From NCBI RefSeq assembly GCF_020171625.1, contig NZ_JAIUZY010000004.1:434001-498000 (forward strand): a stretch of 64,000 nucleotides of DNA, given 5' to 3'. This DNA comes from Salipiger bermudensis (GTDB lineage: Bacteria > Pseudomonadota > Alphaproteobacteria > Rhodobacterales > Rhodobacteraceae). The translations under genes and the position numbers were made by a program. Of this stretch, positions 8,986 to 17,818 are shown one piece after another. The notes under the pieces are model-generated. The model saw only the letters and a program-made list of their open reading frames with translations. It searched no databases and had not been told where the DNA came from. Each line of letters begins with the position of its first letter. The first letter of the stretch is position 1.

Positions 8986-9282
8986 ATGGCCGATCAGGAA
9001 GAAGAATGGGTCTATGACGAGGCCAGCGGCGAATGGCGCCCGGCCTCGGAGATCACGGCGGCCAACACGGTCGAGGTCCGCGATGCCGCGGGCAACCTGC
9101 TGGCAGACGGCGATTCCGTGGTGCTGGTGAAGGATCTGAAGGTGAAGGGCGCGGGCCAGACGCTGAAGCAGGGCGCGGTCATCCGCTCCATCCGCCTCAC
9201 CGACAATCCCGACGAGATCGACTGCCGCCACGACACCATCAAGGGCCTCGTCCTGCGCACCGAGTTCGTTCGCAAGCGCTGA
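8986..9282 (+). CDS. PhnA/YjdM-domain protein lacking the zinc ribbon
   Basis: Protein of 98 aa. Residues 28-98 match the C-terminal domain of PhnA (YjdM): RDAAGNLLADGDSVVLVKDL, then KVKGAGQTLKQG, IRSIRL and GLVLRTEFVRK. The N-terminal zinc ribbon of full-length PhnA is absent; an acidic, Trp-containing leader replaces it. Despite the name the family is not shown to cleave phosphonates, and its role is unclear. It lies 36 bp after pssA on the same strand and ahead of a strong terminator, so it may be the last gene of the psd-pssA unit. Confidence 0.85.
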   Translation: MADQEEEWVYDEASGEWRPASEITAANTVEVRDAAGNLLADGDSVVLVKDLKVKGAGQTLKQGAVIRSIRLTDNPDEIDCRHDTIKGLVLRTEFVRKR

Positions 9283-9321
9283 GGGCCCCACGGCGCGGCT
9301 CGGACCAGCCCCAGTAACGAA

Positions 9322-9345
9322 AAAAGCGCCCCGAGGGGCGCTTTT
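9322..9345. terminator. Bidirectional terminator between the PhnA-domain and outer-membrane genes
   Basis: Arms AAAAGCGCCCC (9322-9332) and GGGGCGCTTTT (9335-9345) form a strong hairpin flanked by A and T tracts. It serves the two convergent genes in both directions. Confidence 0.9.
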
Positions 9346-9367
9346 GCGTTTCCGGCTGAGGGCCGGA

Positions 9368-10027
9368 TCAGAAGGTCAGCGCCAGACCCACGTTGATCGC
9401 GTTGGTCTTGATGTCGGTCTCGAGCGTGCCGCCACCGTCGAGATCGGCCTCGTTGCTCGAATAGGTGAACTGGTATTCGCCGAAGATCGAAACGCGCTCG
9501 CTGATCGGGTAGCTGACGCCCGCCAGAAGCCGCACGGCGGGGCCGGTCAGTTGGTAACCGAACGTCTTGTCGCCTCCGGTGGTCTCGACATCCACATGCG
9601 GGAAGGCGATGCCGAGGCCCGCGCCGGCATAGGGGGTCGCGGTGCCCCACTGCTCCGGCCAGCGCCGCATCGCGTTCACCGTAAGCAGGTTGTGCCCGTC
9701 GGTGAACTCGAAGCTGTCGAAGCCGATCGCCTCGCGCTCGTCGTCGGGGGCGTAGACCTTGGCATGGGTGAATTCGAGCGCGACGCCAAAGGTCTCGGAG
9801 CGCCACCAGGTGCCGCGCAGACCGTAATAGGGCGGCATCTCGAAGCTTTTCCCGTCCCAGCCGATCAGGGCATCGTAGTCGCCGCCGCCGGGATAGTCGC
9901 CCGAGACGCGGCTGTGCGGCGCGGTCTGCCAGCCCGAATAGATCGACAATTCGTAATCCTGCGCGGCGGCTTGCGACGCCGCGACCGCGGCGACGGAAAG
10001 TGTCGCTGTAAGAATCAGTGCTTTCAT
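9368..10027 (-). CDS. Outer-membrane beta-barrel protein (possibly lipid A oxidase-like)
   Basis: Exported 219-aa protein. A signal peptide of about 22 residues ends in A-S-Q-A-A-A-Q. The mature part alternates polar and hydrophobic residues, is rich in Tyr, Gly and Phe, and ends in a C-terminal Phe (GLALTF), which is typical of small outer-membrane barrels. The first mature strand reads [14 protein letters not shown], which recalls rhizobial LpxQ-like lipid A oxidases. That assignment is from memory of the pattern and is tentative. The ATG at 10027 gives a correct signal peptide. It is divergent from petA. Confidence 0.75.
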   Translation of the reverse strand: MKALILTATLSVAAVAASQAAAQDYELSIYSGWQTAPHSRVSGDYPGGGDYDALIGWDGKSFEMPPYYGLRGTWWRSETFGVALEFTHAKVYAPDDEREAIGFDSFEFTDGHNLLTVNAMRRWPEQWGTATPYAGAGLGIAFPHVDVETTGGDKTFGYQLTGPAVRLLAGVSYPISERVSIFGEYQFTYSSNEADLDGGGTLETDIKTNAINVGLALTF

Positions 10028-10118
10028 GGATGTGCTCCGCGCGCTTTGCATGGCCTCGGCGTGACATAGTCCCGCAGCCGGAGCGTTTCAATTGCGACAG
10101 ATGCGCACTTTGGCACAA

Positions 10119-10145
10119 TGTCCGTTCATGATTGCTTTACGGACA
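10119..10145. promoter_or_regulatory. Inverted repeat in the intergenic region upstream of petA
   Basis: TGTCCGT at 10119-10125 and ACGGACA at 10139-10145 are exact complements 13 bp apart, in the 218-bp region between the divergent barrel gene and petABC. The spacing suits a dimeric regulator. No T-run follows, so it is not a terminator. The regulator is unknown. Confidence 0.4.
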
Positions 10146-10245
10146 CATGACAGATCGCTAAACACGCGAGCGGAAAAGCCGTATCGGGACGCGGCTATCT
10201 AGCTATTATGGCCAGCAAAAGGCCGTGAGGAATGGAGATTACCCC

Positions 10246-10821
10246 GTGACACAAGCAGAAGATCACGAAGGCACTCGGAGGGACTTCCTCTACTATGCCA
10301 CCGCCGGTGCGGGCGCCGTCACTGCCGGCGCCGCCGTCTGGCCGCTGGTCAATCAGATGAACCCCTCCGCCGACGTCCGCGCGCTCAGCTCGATCCGCGT
10401 CGATGTCTCCGGCGTCGAAACGGGCACCCAGCTGACCGTCCAGTATCTCGGCAAGCCGGTGTTCATCCGCCGCCGCACCGAGGCCGAGATCGAAGCCGCA
10501 CGCGGCGTCGAGATGAGCGAACTGGTCGATCCGGTGGCACGCAACCCCAACATCCCCGCAGGCTCCGACGCAACCGACGCGAACCGCGCGCTCGACGAGA
10601 CCGGCGAGTGGCTGGTGATGATGGGTGTCTGCACCCACCTCGGCTGCGTGCCGCTCGGCAATGCCGGGGAATACACCGCCGGCGGCGTCGGCGGCTGGTT
10701 CTGCCCCTGCCACGGCTCGCACTACGACACCGCCGGACGCATCCGCAAAGGCCCCGCCCCGCAGAACCTCCCGGTTCCCACGGCGGAATTCGTCGAAGAA
10801 ACCACAATTCTGCTGGGATAA
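10246..10821 (+). CDS. petA: Ubiquinol-cytochrome c reductase iron-sulfur subunit (Rieske protein)
   Basis: Rieske 2Fe-2S subunit of the cytochrome bc1 complex; it takes one electron from ubiquinol and passes it to cytochrome c1. It is 191 aa. An N-terminal twin-arginine segment (G-T-R-R-D-F) precedes the single membrane anchor (about 18-38). The cluster ligands are in C-T-H-L-G-C (Cys129, His131) and C-P-C-H-G-S (Cys153, His156), with Cys134 and Cys155 as the disulfide. I start at the GTG at 10246, which has GGAG eight bases upstream and gives the length of the Rhodobacter protein; an upstream in-frame ATG at 10225 has no such site. It begins the petABC operon. Confidence 0.97.
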   Translation: MTQAEDHEGTRRDFLYYATAGAGAVTAGAAVWPLVNQMNPSADVRALSSIRVDVSGVETGTQLTVQYLGKPVFIRRRTEAEIEAARGVEMSELVDPVARNPNIPAGSDATDANRALDETGEWLVMMGVCTHLGCVPLGNAGEYTAGGVGGWFCPCHGSHYDTAGRIRKGPAPQNLPVPTAEFVEETTILLG

Positions 10822-10834
10822 GGGAGGCACATAG

Positions 10835-12178
10835 ATGTCGGGTATTCCGCACGACCATTACGAACCGAAGACCGGGCCCGAGCGCTGGGTGCACAAGCGC
10901 CTGCCGATCGTCGGACTTCTTTACGACACCATCATGATCCCCACGCCCAAGAACCTGAACTGGATGTGGATCTGGGGCATCGTCCTCACCTTCTGCCTGG
11001 CGCTGCAGATCATCACCGGCATCGTGCTGGTCATGCACTACACGCCGCATGTCGACATGGCCTTCGCCTCGATCGAGCACATCATGCGCGACGTGAACGG
11101 CGGCTTCATGATCCGCTACCTGCACATGAACGGCGCCTCGCTGTTCTTCGTCGCGGTCTACATGCACATCTTCCGCGGCCTCTACTACGGCTCCTACAAG
11201 AGCCCGCGCGAGGTCACCTGGATCATCGGGATGCTCATCTATCTGTGCATGATGGGCACGGCGTTCATGGGCTACGTGCTGCCCTGGGGCCAGATGTCGT
11301 TCTGGGGCGCCACGGTGATCACCGGCCTGTTCGGCGCGATCCCGTTCATCGGCGAGCCGATCCAGACCTGGCTTCTGGGCGGACCGGCGGTCGACAACGC
11401 CACGCTGAACCGCTTCTTCTCGCTGCACTACCTGCTGCCCTTCGTCATCGCGGCGCTGGTGGCGGTGCACATCTGGGCCTTCCACACCACCGGCAACAAC
11501 AACCCCACCGGTGTTGAAGTCCGTCGCGCCTCCAAGGCCGAGGCCGAGAAGGACACGGTTCCGTTCTGGCCCTACTACGTCATCAAGGACCTGTTCGCGC
11601 TGGTGCTGATCCTCGCGGTGTTCTGGGCCATCGTCGGCTTCATGCCGAACTACCTCGGCCACCCCGACAACTACATCGAGGCCAACCCGCTCTCGACCCC
11701 CGCGCACATCGTGCCGGAATGGTACTTCCTGCCGTTCTACGCCATCCTGCGTGCCTTCACCTCGGAAGTCTGGGTGGTGCAGATCGCATCCTTCCTGACC
11801 GGTGGTATCGTCGACGCCAAGTTCTTCGGCGTGCTGGCGATGTTCGGTGCCATCATCGCCATGGCGCTGGCGCCCTGGCTCGACACCTCCTCGGTGCGCT
11901 CGGGCAAGTACCGCCCGCAGTTCAAGTGGTGGTTCTGGCTGCTGGTGATCGACTTCATCGCGCTGATGTGGCTCGGGGCCATGCCCGCGGAAGAGCCCTA
12001 TGCCAGCTTCTCGCTGATCGGCTCGGCCTACTGGTTCGGCTATTTCTTCGTGATCCTGCCGCTGCTCGGCGTGTTCGAGAAGCCGCTGCCGCGCCCCGCG
12101 ACCATCGAGGAAGATTTCGAGGCCCATTACGGCAAGACCTCGGAAACCGGCTCCTCCGCCACGACCCCGGCCGAGTGA
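10835..12178 (+). CDS. petB: Cytochrome b subunit of the bc1 complex
   Basis: Multi-span membrane subunit that holds hemes bL and bH and both quinone sites of the bc1 complex. It is 447 aa with eight hydrophobic helices. Heme-ligand histidines can be seen in helix B ([16 protein letters not shown], then YLHMNGAS and [10 protein letters not shown]) and helix D ([10 protein letters not shown], then HIWAFH). The Qo-site loop P-E-W-Y is present in [22 protein letters not shown] precedes the ATG, 13 bp after petA. The sequence is typical of Rhodobacterales. Confidence 0.98.
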   Translation: MSGIPHDHYEPKTGPERWVHKRLPIVGLLYDTIMIPTPKNLNWMWIWGIVLTFCLALQIITGIVLVMHYTPHVDMAFASIEHIMRDVNGGFMIRYLHMNGASLFFVAVYMHIFRGLYYGSYKSPREVTWIIGMLIYLCMMGTAFMGYVLPWGQMSFWGATVITGLFGAIPFIGEPIQTWLLGGPAVDNATLNRFFSLHYLLPFVIAALVAVHIWAFHTTGNNNPTGVEVRRASKAEAEKDTVPFWPYYVIKDLFALVLILAVFWAIVGFMPNYLGHPDNYIEANPLSTPAHIVPEWYFLPFYAILRAFTSEVWVVQIASFLTGGIVDAKFFGVLAMFGAIIAMALAPWLDTSSVRSGKYRPQFKWWFWLLVIDFIALMWLGAMPAEEPYASFSLIGSAYWFGYFFVILPLLGVFEKPLPRPATIEEDFEAHYGKTSETGSSATTPAE

Positions 12179-12192
12179 GACAGAAAGGACAG

Positions 12193-12987
12193 ATGACCAT
12201 GTTCAAGAACCTTGCCCTTTCGACCGCGATGGCCCTTGGCCTGGCCACCGGCGGCGCCTATGCCGCCGGCGATATGGGCCATGTCGAGGATTACAGCTTC
12301 TCCTTCGAAGGCCCGTTCGGTGCCTTCGATCAGGACCAGCTACAGCGCGGCCTGCAGGTCTATACCGAGGTCTGCTCGGCCTGCCACGGCCTGCGCTACG
12401 TGCCGCTGCGCACCCTCAGCGACGAAGGCGGCCCGCACTTCTCGGAAGACGAGGTGCGCGCCTACGCCGAGCAGAACATTGAGATCTACGACGAAGAGCT
12501 CGAGGATTTCCGCCCGGCCATCCCGACCGACCACTTCCCGGCCAATGACGGCGTCGGCGCCCCCGACCTGTCGCTGATGGCGAAGGCACGTGCGGGCTTC
12601 CACGGCCCCTACGGCACCGGCCTGAGCCAGCTGTTCAACGGCATGGGCGGCGCCGAGTACATCGCCTCGATCCTCACCGGCTACACCGGCGAAGAGAAGG
12701 TCGAAGCCGGCACCACCTTCTACGAGAACCACGCCTTCCCGGGCGGCTGGATCTCGATGGCCCCGCCGCTGATGGGCGAGGATGTCGAGTATGCCAACGA
12801 CCACCCCAACGCGCTCGAGAACGAGGCCAAGGACGTGGCGGCCTTCCTGATGTGGACGGCAGAGCCCAAGATGATGGCGCGCAAGCAGGCCGGCTTTGCC
12901 GGCGTGATCTTCCTCGCCGTGCTCTCGGTGCTGCTCTACCTCACCAACAAGCGCATCTGGCGCCCGATCAAGCACAAGCACCACTGA
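12193..12987 (+). CDS. petC: Cytochrome c1
   Basis: Membrane-anchored c-type cytochrome that accepts electrons from the Rieske centre and passes them to soluble cytochrome c. It is 264 aa with a cleaved signal peptide (to about Ala22-Ala24). The heme-binding motif C-S-A-C-H is in [12 protein letters not shown]. The axial Met is in the W-I-S-M-A-P-P-L segment. The C-terminal anchor runs from about 232 to 251 before the basic tail [12 protein letters not shown]. Two in-frame ATGs (12193 and 12199) are possible; AAGGA is better spaced for the second. It is the last gene of petABC and is followed by a strong terminator. Confidence 0.97.
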   Translation: MTMFKNLALSTAMALGLATGGAYAAGDMGHVEDYSFSFEGPFGAFDQDQLQRGLQVYTEVCSACHGLRYVPLRTLSDEGGPHFSEDEVRAYAEQNIEIYDEELEDFRPAIPTDHFPANDGVGAPDLSLMAKARAGFHGPYGTGLSQLFNGMGGAEYIASILTGYTGEEKVEAGTTFYENHAFPGGWISMAPPLMGEDVEYANDHPNALENEAKDVAAFLMWTAEPKMMARKQAGFAGVIFLAVLSVLLYLTNKRIWRPIKHKHH

Positions 12988-13007
12988 TCGCGGCTCCCGC
13001 ACAAGAC

Positions 13008-13036
13008 AAAGCCCCGCGCATCGCGCGGGGCTTTTT
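13008..13036. terminator. Intrinsic terminator of petABC (bidirectional)
   Basis: AAAGCCCCGCGC (13008-13019), loop ATC, then GCGCGGGGCTTT and further T residues. It ends petABC on the plus strand, and its A-run can also serve thiQ on the minus strand. Confidence 0.92.
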
Positions 13037-13066
13037 CGTTGGTTGAACCGGGACCCGGCGCGCCGC

Positions 13067-13765
13067 TCAGCGCCCGAGATACCGCCGCAGCGCCTCCGGC
13101 GGATCGTCGAACAGCCGCGCCGTGGCCACCGGCGCCGCGGCCACGCCGTCGGCCACCAGCACTACCTCGTCGGCGAAGCGCGTTGCGTCCTCGGGGTCGT
13201 GGCTGACCATCAGCACCAGCGCCCCCAGCTCCCCGGCGACGCTGCGCACCAGATCCAGCATCTCCTCCTTCAGCGCCGGCCCGAGCGCCGCGAATGGCTC
13301 GTCGAGCGCGATGATCGGCCGCGCCTGCAGCAGCACACGCGCCAGCGCCGCGCGGCTCTGCTGCCCGCCCGAGAGCGCCCCGGGCTTGCGCGCGGCGTAC
13401 CCCTGCAGCCCGACGCGGTCGAGCGCCCGCTCGACCTCCTGACGCTCCCCCTCCCGCAGCCGCCCGCCATCGGGGCGCAGCGCGAGCCCCAGATTGCGCC
13501 AGAGCTCGAGATGCGGAAAGAGGTTGTTCTCCTGGAACAGCATCGCCACCGGGCGCCGGTCCGGCGGCGCCGCGGTGATCTCCTGGCCCTGCCAGAGCAC
13601 CCGGCCCGCGTCGGGCCGGCGAAACCCGGCGATGAGGTCGAGCAGCGTCGACTTGCCCGCGCCAGACGGCCCGATCACCGCGACGCGCGCGCCGGGCGAC
13701 AGGCTCAGATCCGCCGCGAGCGAAAACGCCCCGTCGCCGTAGCGTATCCCCTCAAGCGTCAGCAT
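13067..13765 (-). CDS. thiQ: Thiamine ABC transporter, ATP-binding protein
   Basis: Cytoplasmic ATPase of the thiamine/TPP importer. It is 232 aa. Walker A GPSGAGKST is at 32-40, the Q-loop is in LFQENNLFPHL, the ABC signature is LSGGQQSRAALAR, Walker B is IIALDEPF and the switch histidine is in VSHDPEDA. The FQENNLF and short length are typical of ThiQ, and the location after thiB and thiP under a TPP riboswitch fixes the substrate. Its start overlaps the end of thiP by 14 nt. Confidence 0.93.
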   Translation of the reverse strand: MLTLEGIRYGDGAFSLAADLSLSPGARVAVIGPSGAGKSTLLDLIAGFRRPDAGRVLWQGQEITAAPPDRRPVAMLFQENNLFPHLELWRNLGLALRPDGGRLREGERQEVERALDRVGLQGYAARKPGALSGGQQSRAALARVLLQARPIIALDEPFAALGPALKEEMLDLVRSVAGELGALVLMVSHDPEDATRFADEVVLVADGVAAAPVATARLFDDPPEALRRYLGR

Positions 13766-15293
13766 TGACCCGCCCTCCCCGGTCGAAGATCCAGAACGCC
13801 CCGAAGCTCAGCAGCAGCAGCAACAGCGCCGCGCCGGCCGCCGCGTGCATCTGGTAGGAGCCCATCAGCCGGTAGACCTGCAACGGCAGCGTCGCCCGGT
13901 CGGGATCGGCGAAGAGTGCAATGACACCGAGATCGCCCATCGACAACGCCGCGGTCAGCCCCGCCGCGAAGCCAAGCGGGCGGCGCAGGCGCGGCAGGAA
14001 GACCAGCCGCAGCCACGCCATCCGCGTCAGGCCCAGAGCCAGCGCCAGCCGGCCATAGTCGGCCCGCACCGCCTCGGCCTCGGGGCGCAGGATGCGCAGC
14101 GCGAAGGGCAGCGCCACCAGCGCGTTCACCACCATGGTCACCGGCAGCGCCAGCGCGAACGGGTTCACCACCGGGCGCACGATCAGGAACAGCCCCGTGC
14201 CCAGCACCAGCGGCGACAGCGCGATGCCGGCAAGGCCCACCAGCTCGCCGCGTCGTGTCGCCAGCGGCAGCGCCCAGGCGATGCAGAGCGCCGTCGAGAT
14301 CAGCGCGACGGTCACGGAATTGAGCGCCGCCTCCCATGTGCCCGGCCCCATCGCGGCAAGGCCCGGCAGCCCGCGCAGCGCCACCATGGCCAGCGGCGTG
14401 AGCAGGAAAACGGCCGCAAGCGCGATCCACAGCCCGTCGGCAAGCCGCGCCAGCCTGCCCTGCCCGTCCCAGCGCCGCGCGACCCGGTCGAGCCCGGCGC
14501 CAAAGCCGCTGCCCGCGCCCAGCCGCAGCGCCACCAGCCCCGCGGCCAACGCCAGCGCCAGTTGGATCACCGACAGGAGCGCCGCGCGCCCGAGGTCGAA
14601 ATCGAACCGCACCGCCTGATAGATCGCCAGCTCGACCGTGGTGGCCCGCGGCCCGCCGCCGAGGGTCAGCGCCACGGCAAAGCTCGACAGGCAGATGACG
14701 AAGATCACCGCGAACGCCCCCGGCGCGATGCGCAGCAGCATCGGCGCCTCCAGCACCCGGAACATCGCCCAGGGCGAGAGCCCGAGCGAAGCCGCCAGCC
14801 GGAAGCGCTCGGCCGGAATCGCCAGCCAGCCCTGCAGCAGCAGGCGCACCGCCAGCGGCAGGTTGAAGAACACATGCGCGAGGATCACGCCGTGGATGCC
14901 ATAGATCGTCATCTCCGGCAGGCCGAGCCACCGCAGCGCCGCGTTCGCCAACCCGTTCTGCCCGAACACCGCGATGAGGCCGAGCACCGCGACGATCACC
15001 GGCAGGATGAACGGCGCCCCCATCAGCGCCACCAACGCGCCACGACCGCGAAACCGCCGACGCGACAGCGCCCGAGCGACCGGCACCGCGAGCGCCACGC
15101 TGGCGCCCGCAGAGGCCAGCGCCTGCAGCAGCGTAAAGCGCAGCGCCTGCCAGTCGCCGGGGCCCAGATCGCCCCAGCCCCCGGCCCGCACCAGCACCGC
15201 CGCAACCGGCCCAAGCGTCAACGCCGCCACCGCCAGCCCTGCGAGCAGGGCGGCAGCCGAGCCTCGGCTCAGCGTGACAGCGCGCGACGCCAT
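13752..15293 (-). CDS. thiP: Thiamine ABC transporter, permease
   Basis: Fused double-domain permease of 513 aa, with about twelve hydrophobic segments. Two copies of the EAA loop are visible: one near AASLGLSPWAMFRVLEAPML and one near ALALGLTRMAWLRLVFLPRL. This is the ThiP form, equivalent to two ordinary permease subunits. It overlaps thiB by 25 nt upstream and thiQ by 14 nt downstream, so the three genes are tightly coupled. It moves thiamine delivered by ThiB across the inner membrane. Confidence 0.93.
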   Translation of the reverse strand: MASRAVTLSRGSAAALLAGLAVAALTLGPVAAVLVRAGGWGDLGPGDWQALRFTLLQALASAGASVALAVPVARALSRRRFRGRGALVALMGAPFILPVIVAVLGLIAVFGQNGLANAALRWLGLPEMTIYGIHGVILAHVFFNLPLAVRLLLQGWLAIPAERFRLAASLGLSPWAMFRVLEAPMLLRIAPGAFAVIFVICLSSFAVALTLGGGPRATTVELAIYQAVRFDFDLGRAALLSVIQLALALAAGLVALRLGAGSGFGAGLDRVARRWDGQGRLARLADGLWIALAAVFLLTPLAMVALRGLPGLAAMGPGTWEAALNSVTVALISTALCIAWALPLATRRGELVGLAGIALSPLVLGTGLFLIVRPVVNPFALALPVTMVVNALVALPFALRILRPEAEAVRADYGRLALALGLTRMAWLRLVFLPRLRRPLGFAAGLTAALSMGDLGVIALFADPDRATLPLQVYRLMGSYQMHAAAGAALLLLLLSFGAFWIFDRGGRVNADA

Positions 15294-16252
15294 GCCTCGA
15301 CCGCTTCGTCACGCAGCGCCGCCGCCTCCTCCTCGGAGTAGAACAGCACCGTTTCGGGCAGCGCGAGTTCCTGGAACCCCTCGGGCCATTGCGCGCGCGG
15401 CAGCGCCGCCGGGAAGGACCAGTTGCCCGTGGCGATCATCTCCTGAAAAGGTTCACTCAGCGTAAACGCGAGGAATTGATCCGCCAGTTCCGGCTGATCG
15501 GTGCTTGCCACCTTGGCGGCCAGCTCGACCATGAAATAGTGCCCTTCGGGGAAGATTGCCGCCTTCTTGGTCCGGTCGTCCTCGGCGATGATGTGATAGG
15601 CGGGGCTGGTCGTATAGCTCATCACCATGTCGGCCTCGCCATCGGTGAACAGGCCGTAGCTTTCGGACCATCCCTTTGTGACCGTGAGGATTTTCGGCGC
15701 CAGCTTTTCCCACGCGGCCTCGGCCTCGTCGCCATAGACCGACTGCACCCAGAGCACCGTCGCCAGCCCCGAAATCGAGCTGCGCGGGTCCTGGATCACG
15801 ATCTTCAGATCGTCCGGCGCCTCGAGCAGCGCGTCGAAGCTCGCGGGCGGCTCGGCCAGTCGCTCGGTGTTGTAGACGAAAGCCGTGTGGCCGTAATTGT
15901 AGGGCAGGAAGATGTCGTCGTTCCACTCGATCGGCAGCGTCAGCGGTGACAGGTCGACATTGTGCGGCGCAAACAGCCCGCTCTCGCGCGCCTGTTTGGT
16001 CACGTCGGTGTTCAACCCGAAAACCACGTCGGCCTCGGTACGCTCGCCCTCGAGCAGGATGCGCGGCAGCAGGTCGCCTGGCTTGAACTGCAGGTCGCAG
16101 CCGCACTCGGCCTCGAACATCTCCTCGATCTTCGGGCCGGGGCCCCATTCCGAGACGACGTAATCGCCCGCGTAGACGGTGAGAACGGGGGTCTCTGCCA
16201 GCGCGGCGCTGGCGGTCAGAAGTCCCGCTGCAAAAGTGGTGGTGGCCTTCAT
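15269..16252 (-). CDS. thiB: Thiamine-binding periplasmic protein
   Basis: Periplasmic solute-binding protein for thiamine and its phosphates, 327 aa. The signal peptide ends at A-S-A-A-L-A (about residue 19). The mature N-terminus [20 protein letters not shown] and the later [40 protein letters not shown] and the WPEGFQ tail are typical of the ThiB/TbpA family. The ATG at 16252 follows GGAGG, and that ribosome site lies at the foot of a hairpin downstream of the TPP riboswitch. Translation is therefore probably off when TPP is plentiful. It is the first gene of thiBPQ. Confidence 0.95.
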   Translation of the reverse strand: MKATTTFAAGLLTASAALAETPVLTVYAGDYVVSEWGPGPKIEEMFEAECGCDLQFKPGDLLPRILLEGERTEADVVFGLNTDVTKQARESGLFAPHNVDLSPLTLPIEWNDDIFLPYNYGHTAFVYNTERLAEPPASFDALLEAPDDLKIVIQDPRSSISGLATVLWVQSVYGDEAEAAWEKLAPKILTVTKGWSESYGLFTDGEADMVMSYTTSPAYHIIAEDDRTKKAAIFPEGHYFMVELAAKVASTDQPELADQFLAFTLSEPFQEMIATGNWSFPAALPRAQWPEGFQELALPETVLFYSEEEAAALRDEAVEAWRRALSR

Positions 16253-16260
16253 GGCGTCCT

Positions 16261-16289
16261 CCAGACTTGCGGCGAGAGGGCAAGACTGG
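16261..16289 (-). promoter_or_regulatory. Ribosome-site hairpin downstream of the TPP riboswitch
   Basis: CCAGACTTGC (16261-16270) and GCAAGACTGG (16280-16289) can pair at nine of ten positions. In the thiB transcript the 3' arm runs into the GGAGG ribosome site (16258-16262). This is what a translation-control expression platform would look like. Confidence 0.55.
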
Positions 16290-16300
16290 GCAGGATGCCG

Positions 16301-16380
16301 TCACCTTCCCTCCGCCGGTATCAACCGGTTCAGGTTCAACGGGTTCGCGTCATGCATCTCAGCCCGTGCGGGCACCCCGA
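16301..16380 (-). ncRNA. TPP (THI element) riboswitch
   Basis: Read on the minus strand this contains every conserved block of the thiamine-pyrophosphate riboswitch in order: GGGGUGCCC, GGCUGAGA, ACCCGUUGAACCUGA, the CCGGUU...AACCGG-type stem and GAUACCGGCGGAGGGAA. It lies 50 bp upstream of thiB, which matches the thiamine-import function of the operon. TPP binding should reduce thiBPQ expression. Confidence 0.95.
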
Positions 16381-16483
16381 GGTATCGCAAGACGTAGTCC
16401 CGCGCGCCGGCCCTTGCAAGGTGAAATCCCTTGAGACGCTGCCGCCCCTGCCCTACAGGAAGCCGGGACAAAGGAGATCGCGC

Positions 16484-17584
16484 ATGAGCATGAACACATT
16501 CGGCCACCTGTTCCGCGTCACCACATGGGGCGAGAGCCACGGGCCGGCGCTTGGCGCCACGGTCGACGGCTGTCCGCCGGGCGTGCCTGTGGACGAGGCG
16601 ATGCTCCAGCACTGGCTCGACAAGCGCAAGCCGGGGCAGAACAAGTTCACCACCCAGCGGCGCGAGCCCGACGCGGTGCGCATCCTGTCGGGGGTGTTCG
16701 AGGGGCAGACCACCGGCACGCCGGTGCAGCTGATGATCGAGAACACCGACCAGCGGTCGAAGGATTACGGCGACATCGCAGAGAAGTTCCGCCCCGGTCA
16801 CGCCGACATCACCTACTGGCAGAAATACGGCATCCGCGATTATCGCGGCGGCGGGCGGTCCTCCGCGCGCGAGACCGCGGCGCGGGTCGCGGCCGGTGGG
16901 CTGGCGCGCGCGGCGCTCGAAGCTCTGGCGCCGGGGATCGAGATCACCGGCTACATGGTGCAGGTCGGCCCGCACCAGATCGACCGCAGCAAGATCGATT
17001 TCGCGCAGATCCCGAAGAACCCGTTCTGGACCCCCGACGCGGAGGCGGCCGAGACCTGGGCCAGCTATCTCGACGATCTGCGCAAGTCCGGCGACAGCGT
17101 CGGTGCGGTGATCGAGGTGGTCGCGCGCGGCGTGCCCGCCGGCCTTGGCGCGCCGGTCTACGGAAAGCTCGACACCGATCTCGCGGCGGCCGCCATGTCG
17201 ATCAACGCGGTGAAGGCGGTGGAGATCGGCGAGGGCATGGCGTCGGCGGCGCTGCGCGGCTCGGAGAATGCCGACGAGATCAGCATGGGTCCGGACGGCC
17301 CGGTCTACAGCTCGAACCACGCCGGCGGCATCCTCGGTGGGATCTCCACCGGGCAAGATATCGTCCTGCGGTTCGCGGTGAAGCCGACCTCATCAATCCT
17401 GACGCCGCGGCGCACCATCACCAAGTCCGGCGAAGAGGCCGAGATCATCACCAAGGGTCGTCACGATCCCTGCGTCGGCATCCGGGCGGTGCCCGTGGGG
17501 GAAGCGATGGTCGCCTGCGTGCTGCTCGATCACCTGCTGCTGCATCGTGGTCAGGTCGGCGAGAACCGCGGCAAGATCGGCTGA
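16484..17584 (+). CDS. aroC: Chorismate synthase
   Basis: Catalyses the last shikimate-pathway step, EPSP to chorismate, using reduced FMN. It is 366 aa, the usual length. The conserved [18 protein letters not shown] is at about 16-33, RRREPD-like sequence follows in [16 protein letters not shown], then [18 protein letters not shown] and the C-terminal [17 protein letters not shown]. The ATG at 16484 follows AAGGAG at ideal spacing. It is divergent from the thi operon and stands alone; no other aro gene is adjacent. Confidence 0.97.
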   Translation: MSMNTFGHLFRVTTWGESHGPALGATVDGCPPGVPVDEAMLQHWLDKRKPGQNKFTTQRREPDAVRILSGVFEGQTTGTPVQLMIENTDQRSKDYGDIAEKFRPGHADITYWQKYGIRDYRGGGRSSARETAARVAAGGLARAALEALAPGIEITGYMVQVGPHQIDRSKIDFAQIPKNPFWTPDAEAAETWASYLDDLRKSGDSVGAVIEVVARGVPAGLGAPVYGKLDTDLAAAAMSINAVKAVEIGEGMASAALRGSENADEISMGPDGPVYSSNHAGGILGGISTGQDIVLRFAVKPTSSILTPRRTITKSGEEAEIITKGRHDPCVGIRAVPVGEAMVACVLLDHLLLHRGQVGENRGKIG

Positions 17585-17818
17585 CGACGCCCCTCCCCTT
17601 TTCCGGGATCGTTCGGAGGCAGGAGGCGGGCTGTCCGGGTGTTCCGGATGGCCCGTTTTGCGAAGCGCCTGTGTGTTGGGGCTAACCACTTGCAAGTGCC
17701 CCCCTGCTCCGGAGTAAGGCGGATCGGGGCTGACTTGTTCGGTTGCACGCGCAGTGCCTGCAAGCCGCGTTCGGCGTCGAGACGGGCGGCAAGACCAGTC
17801 CCGCCCGCACCGGTCTTG

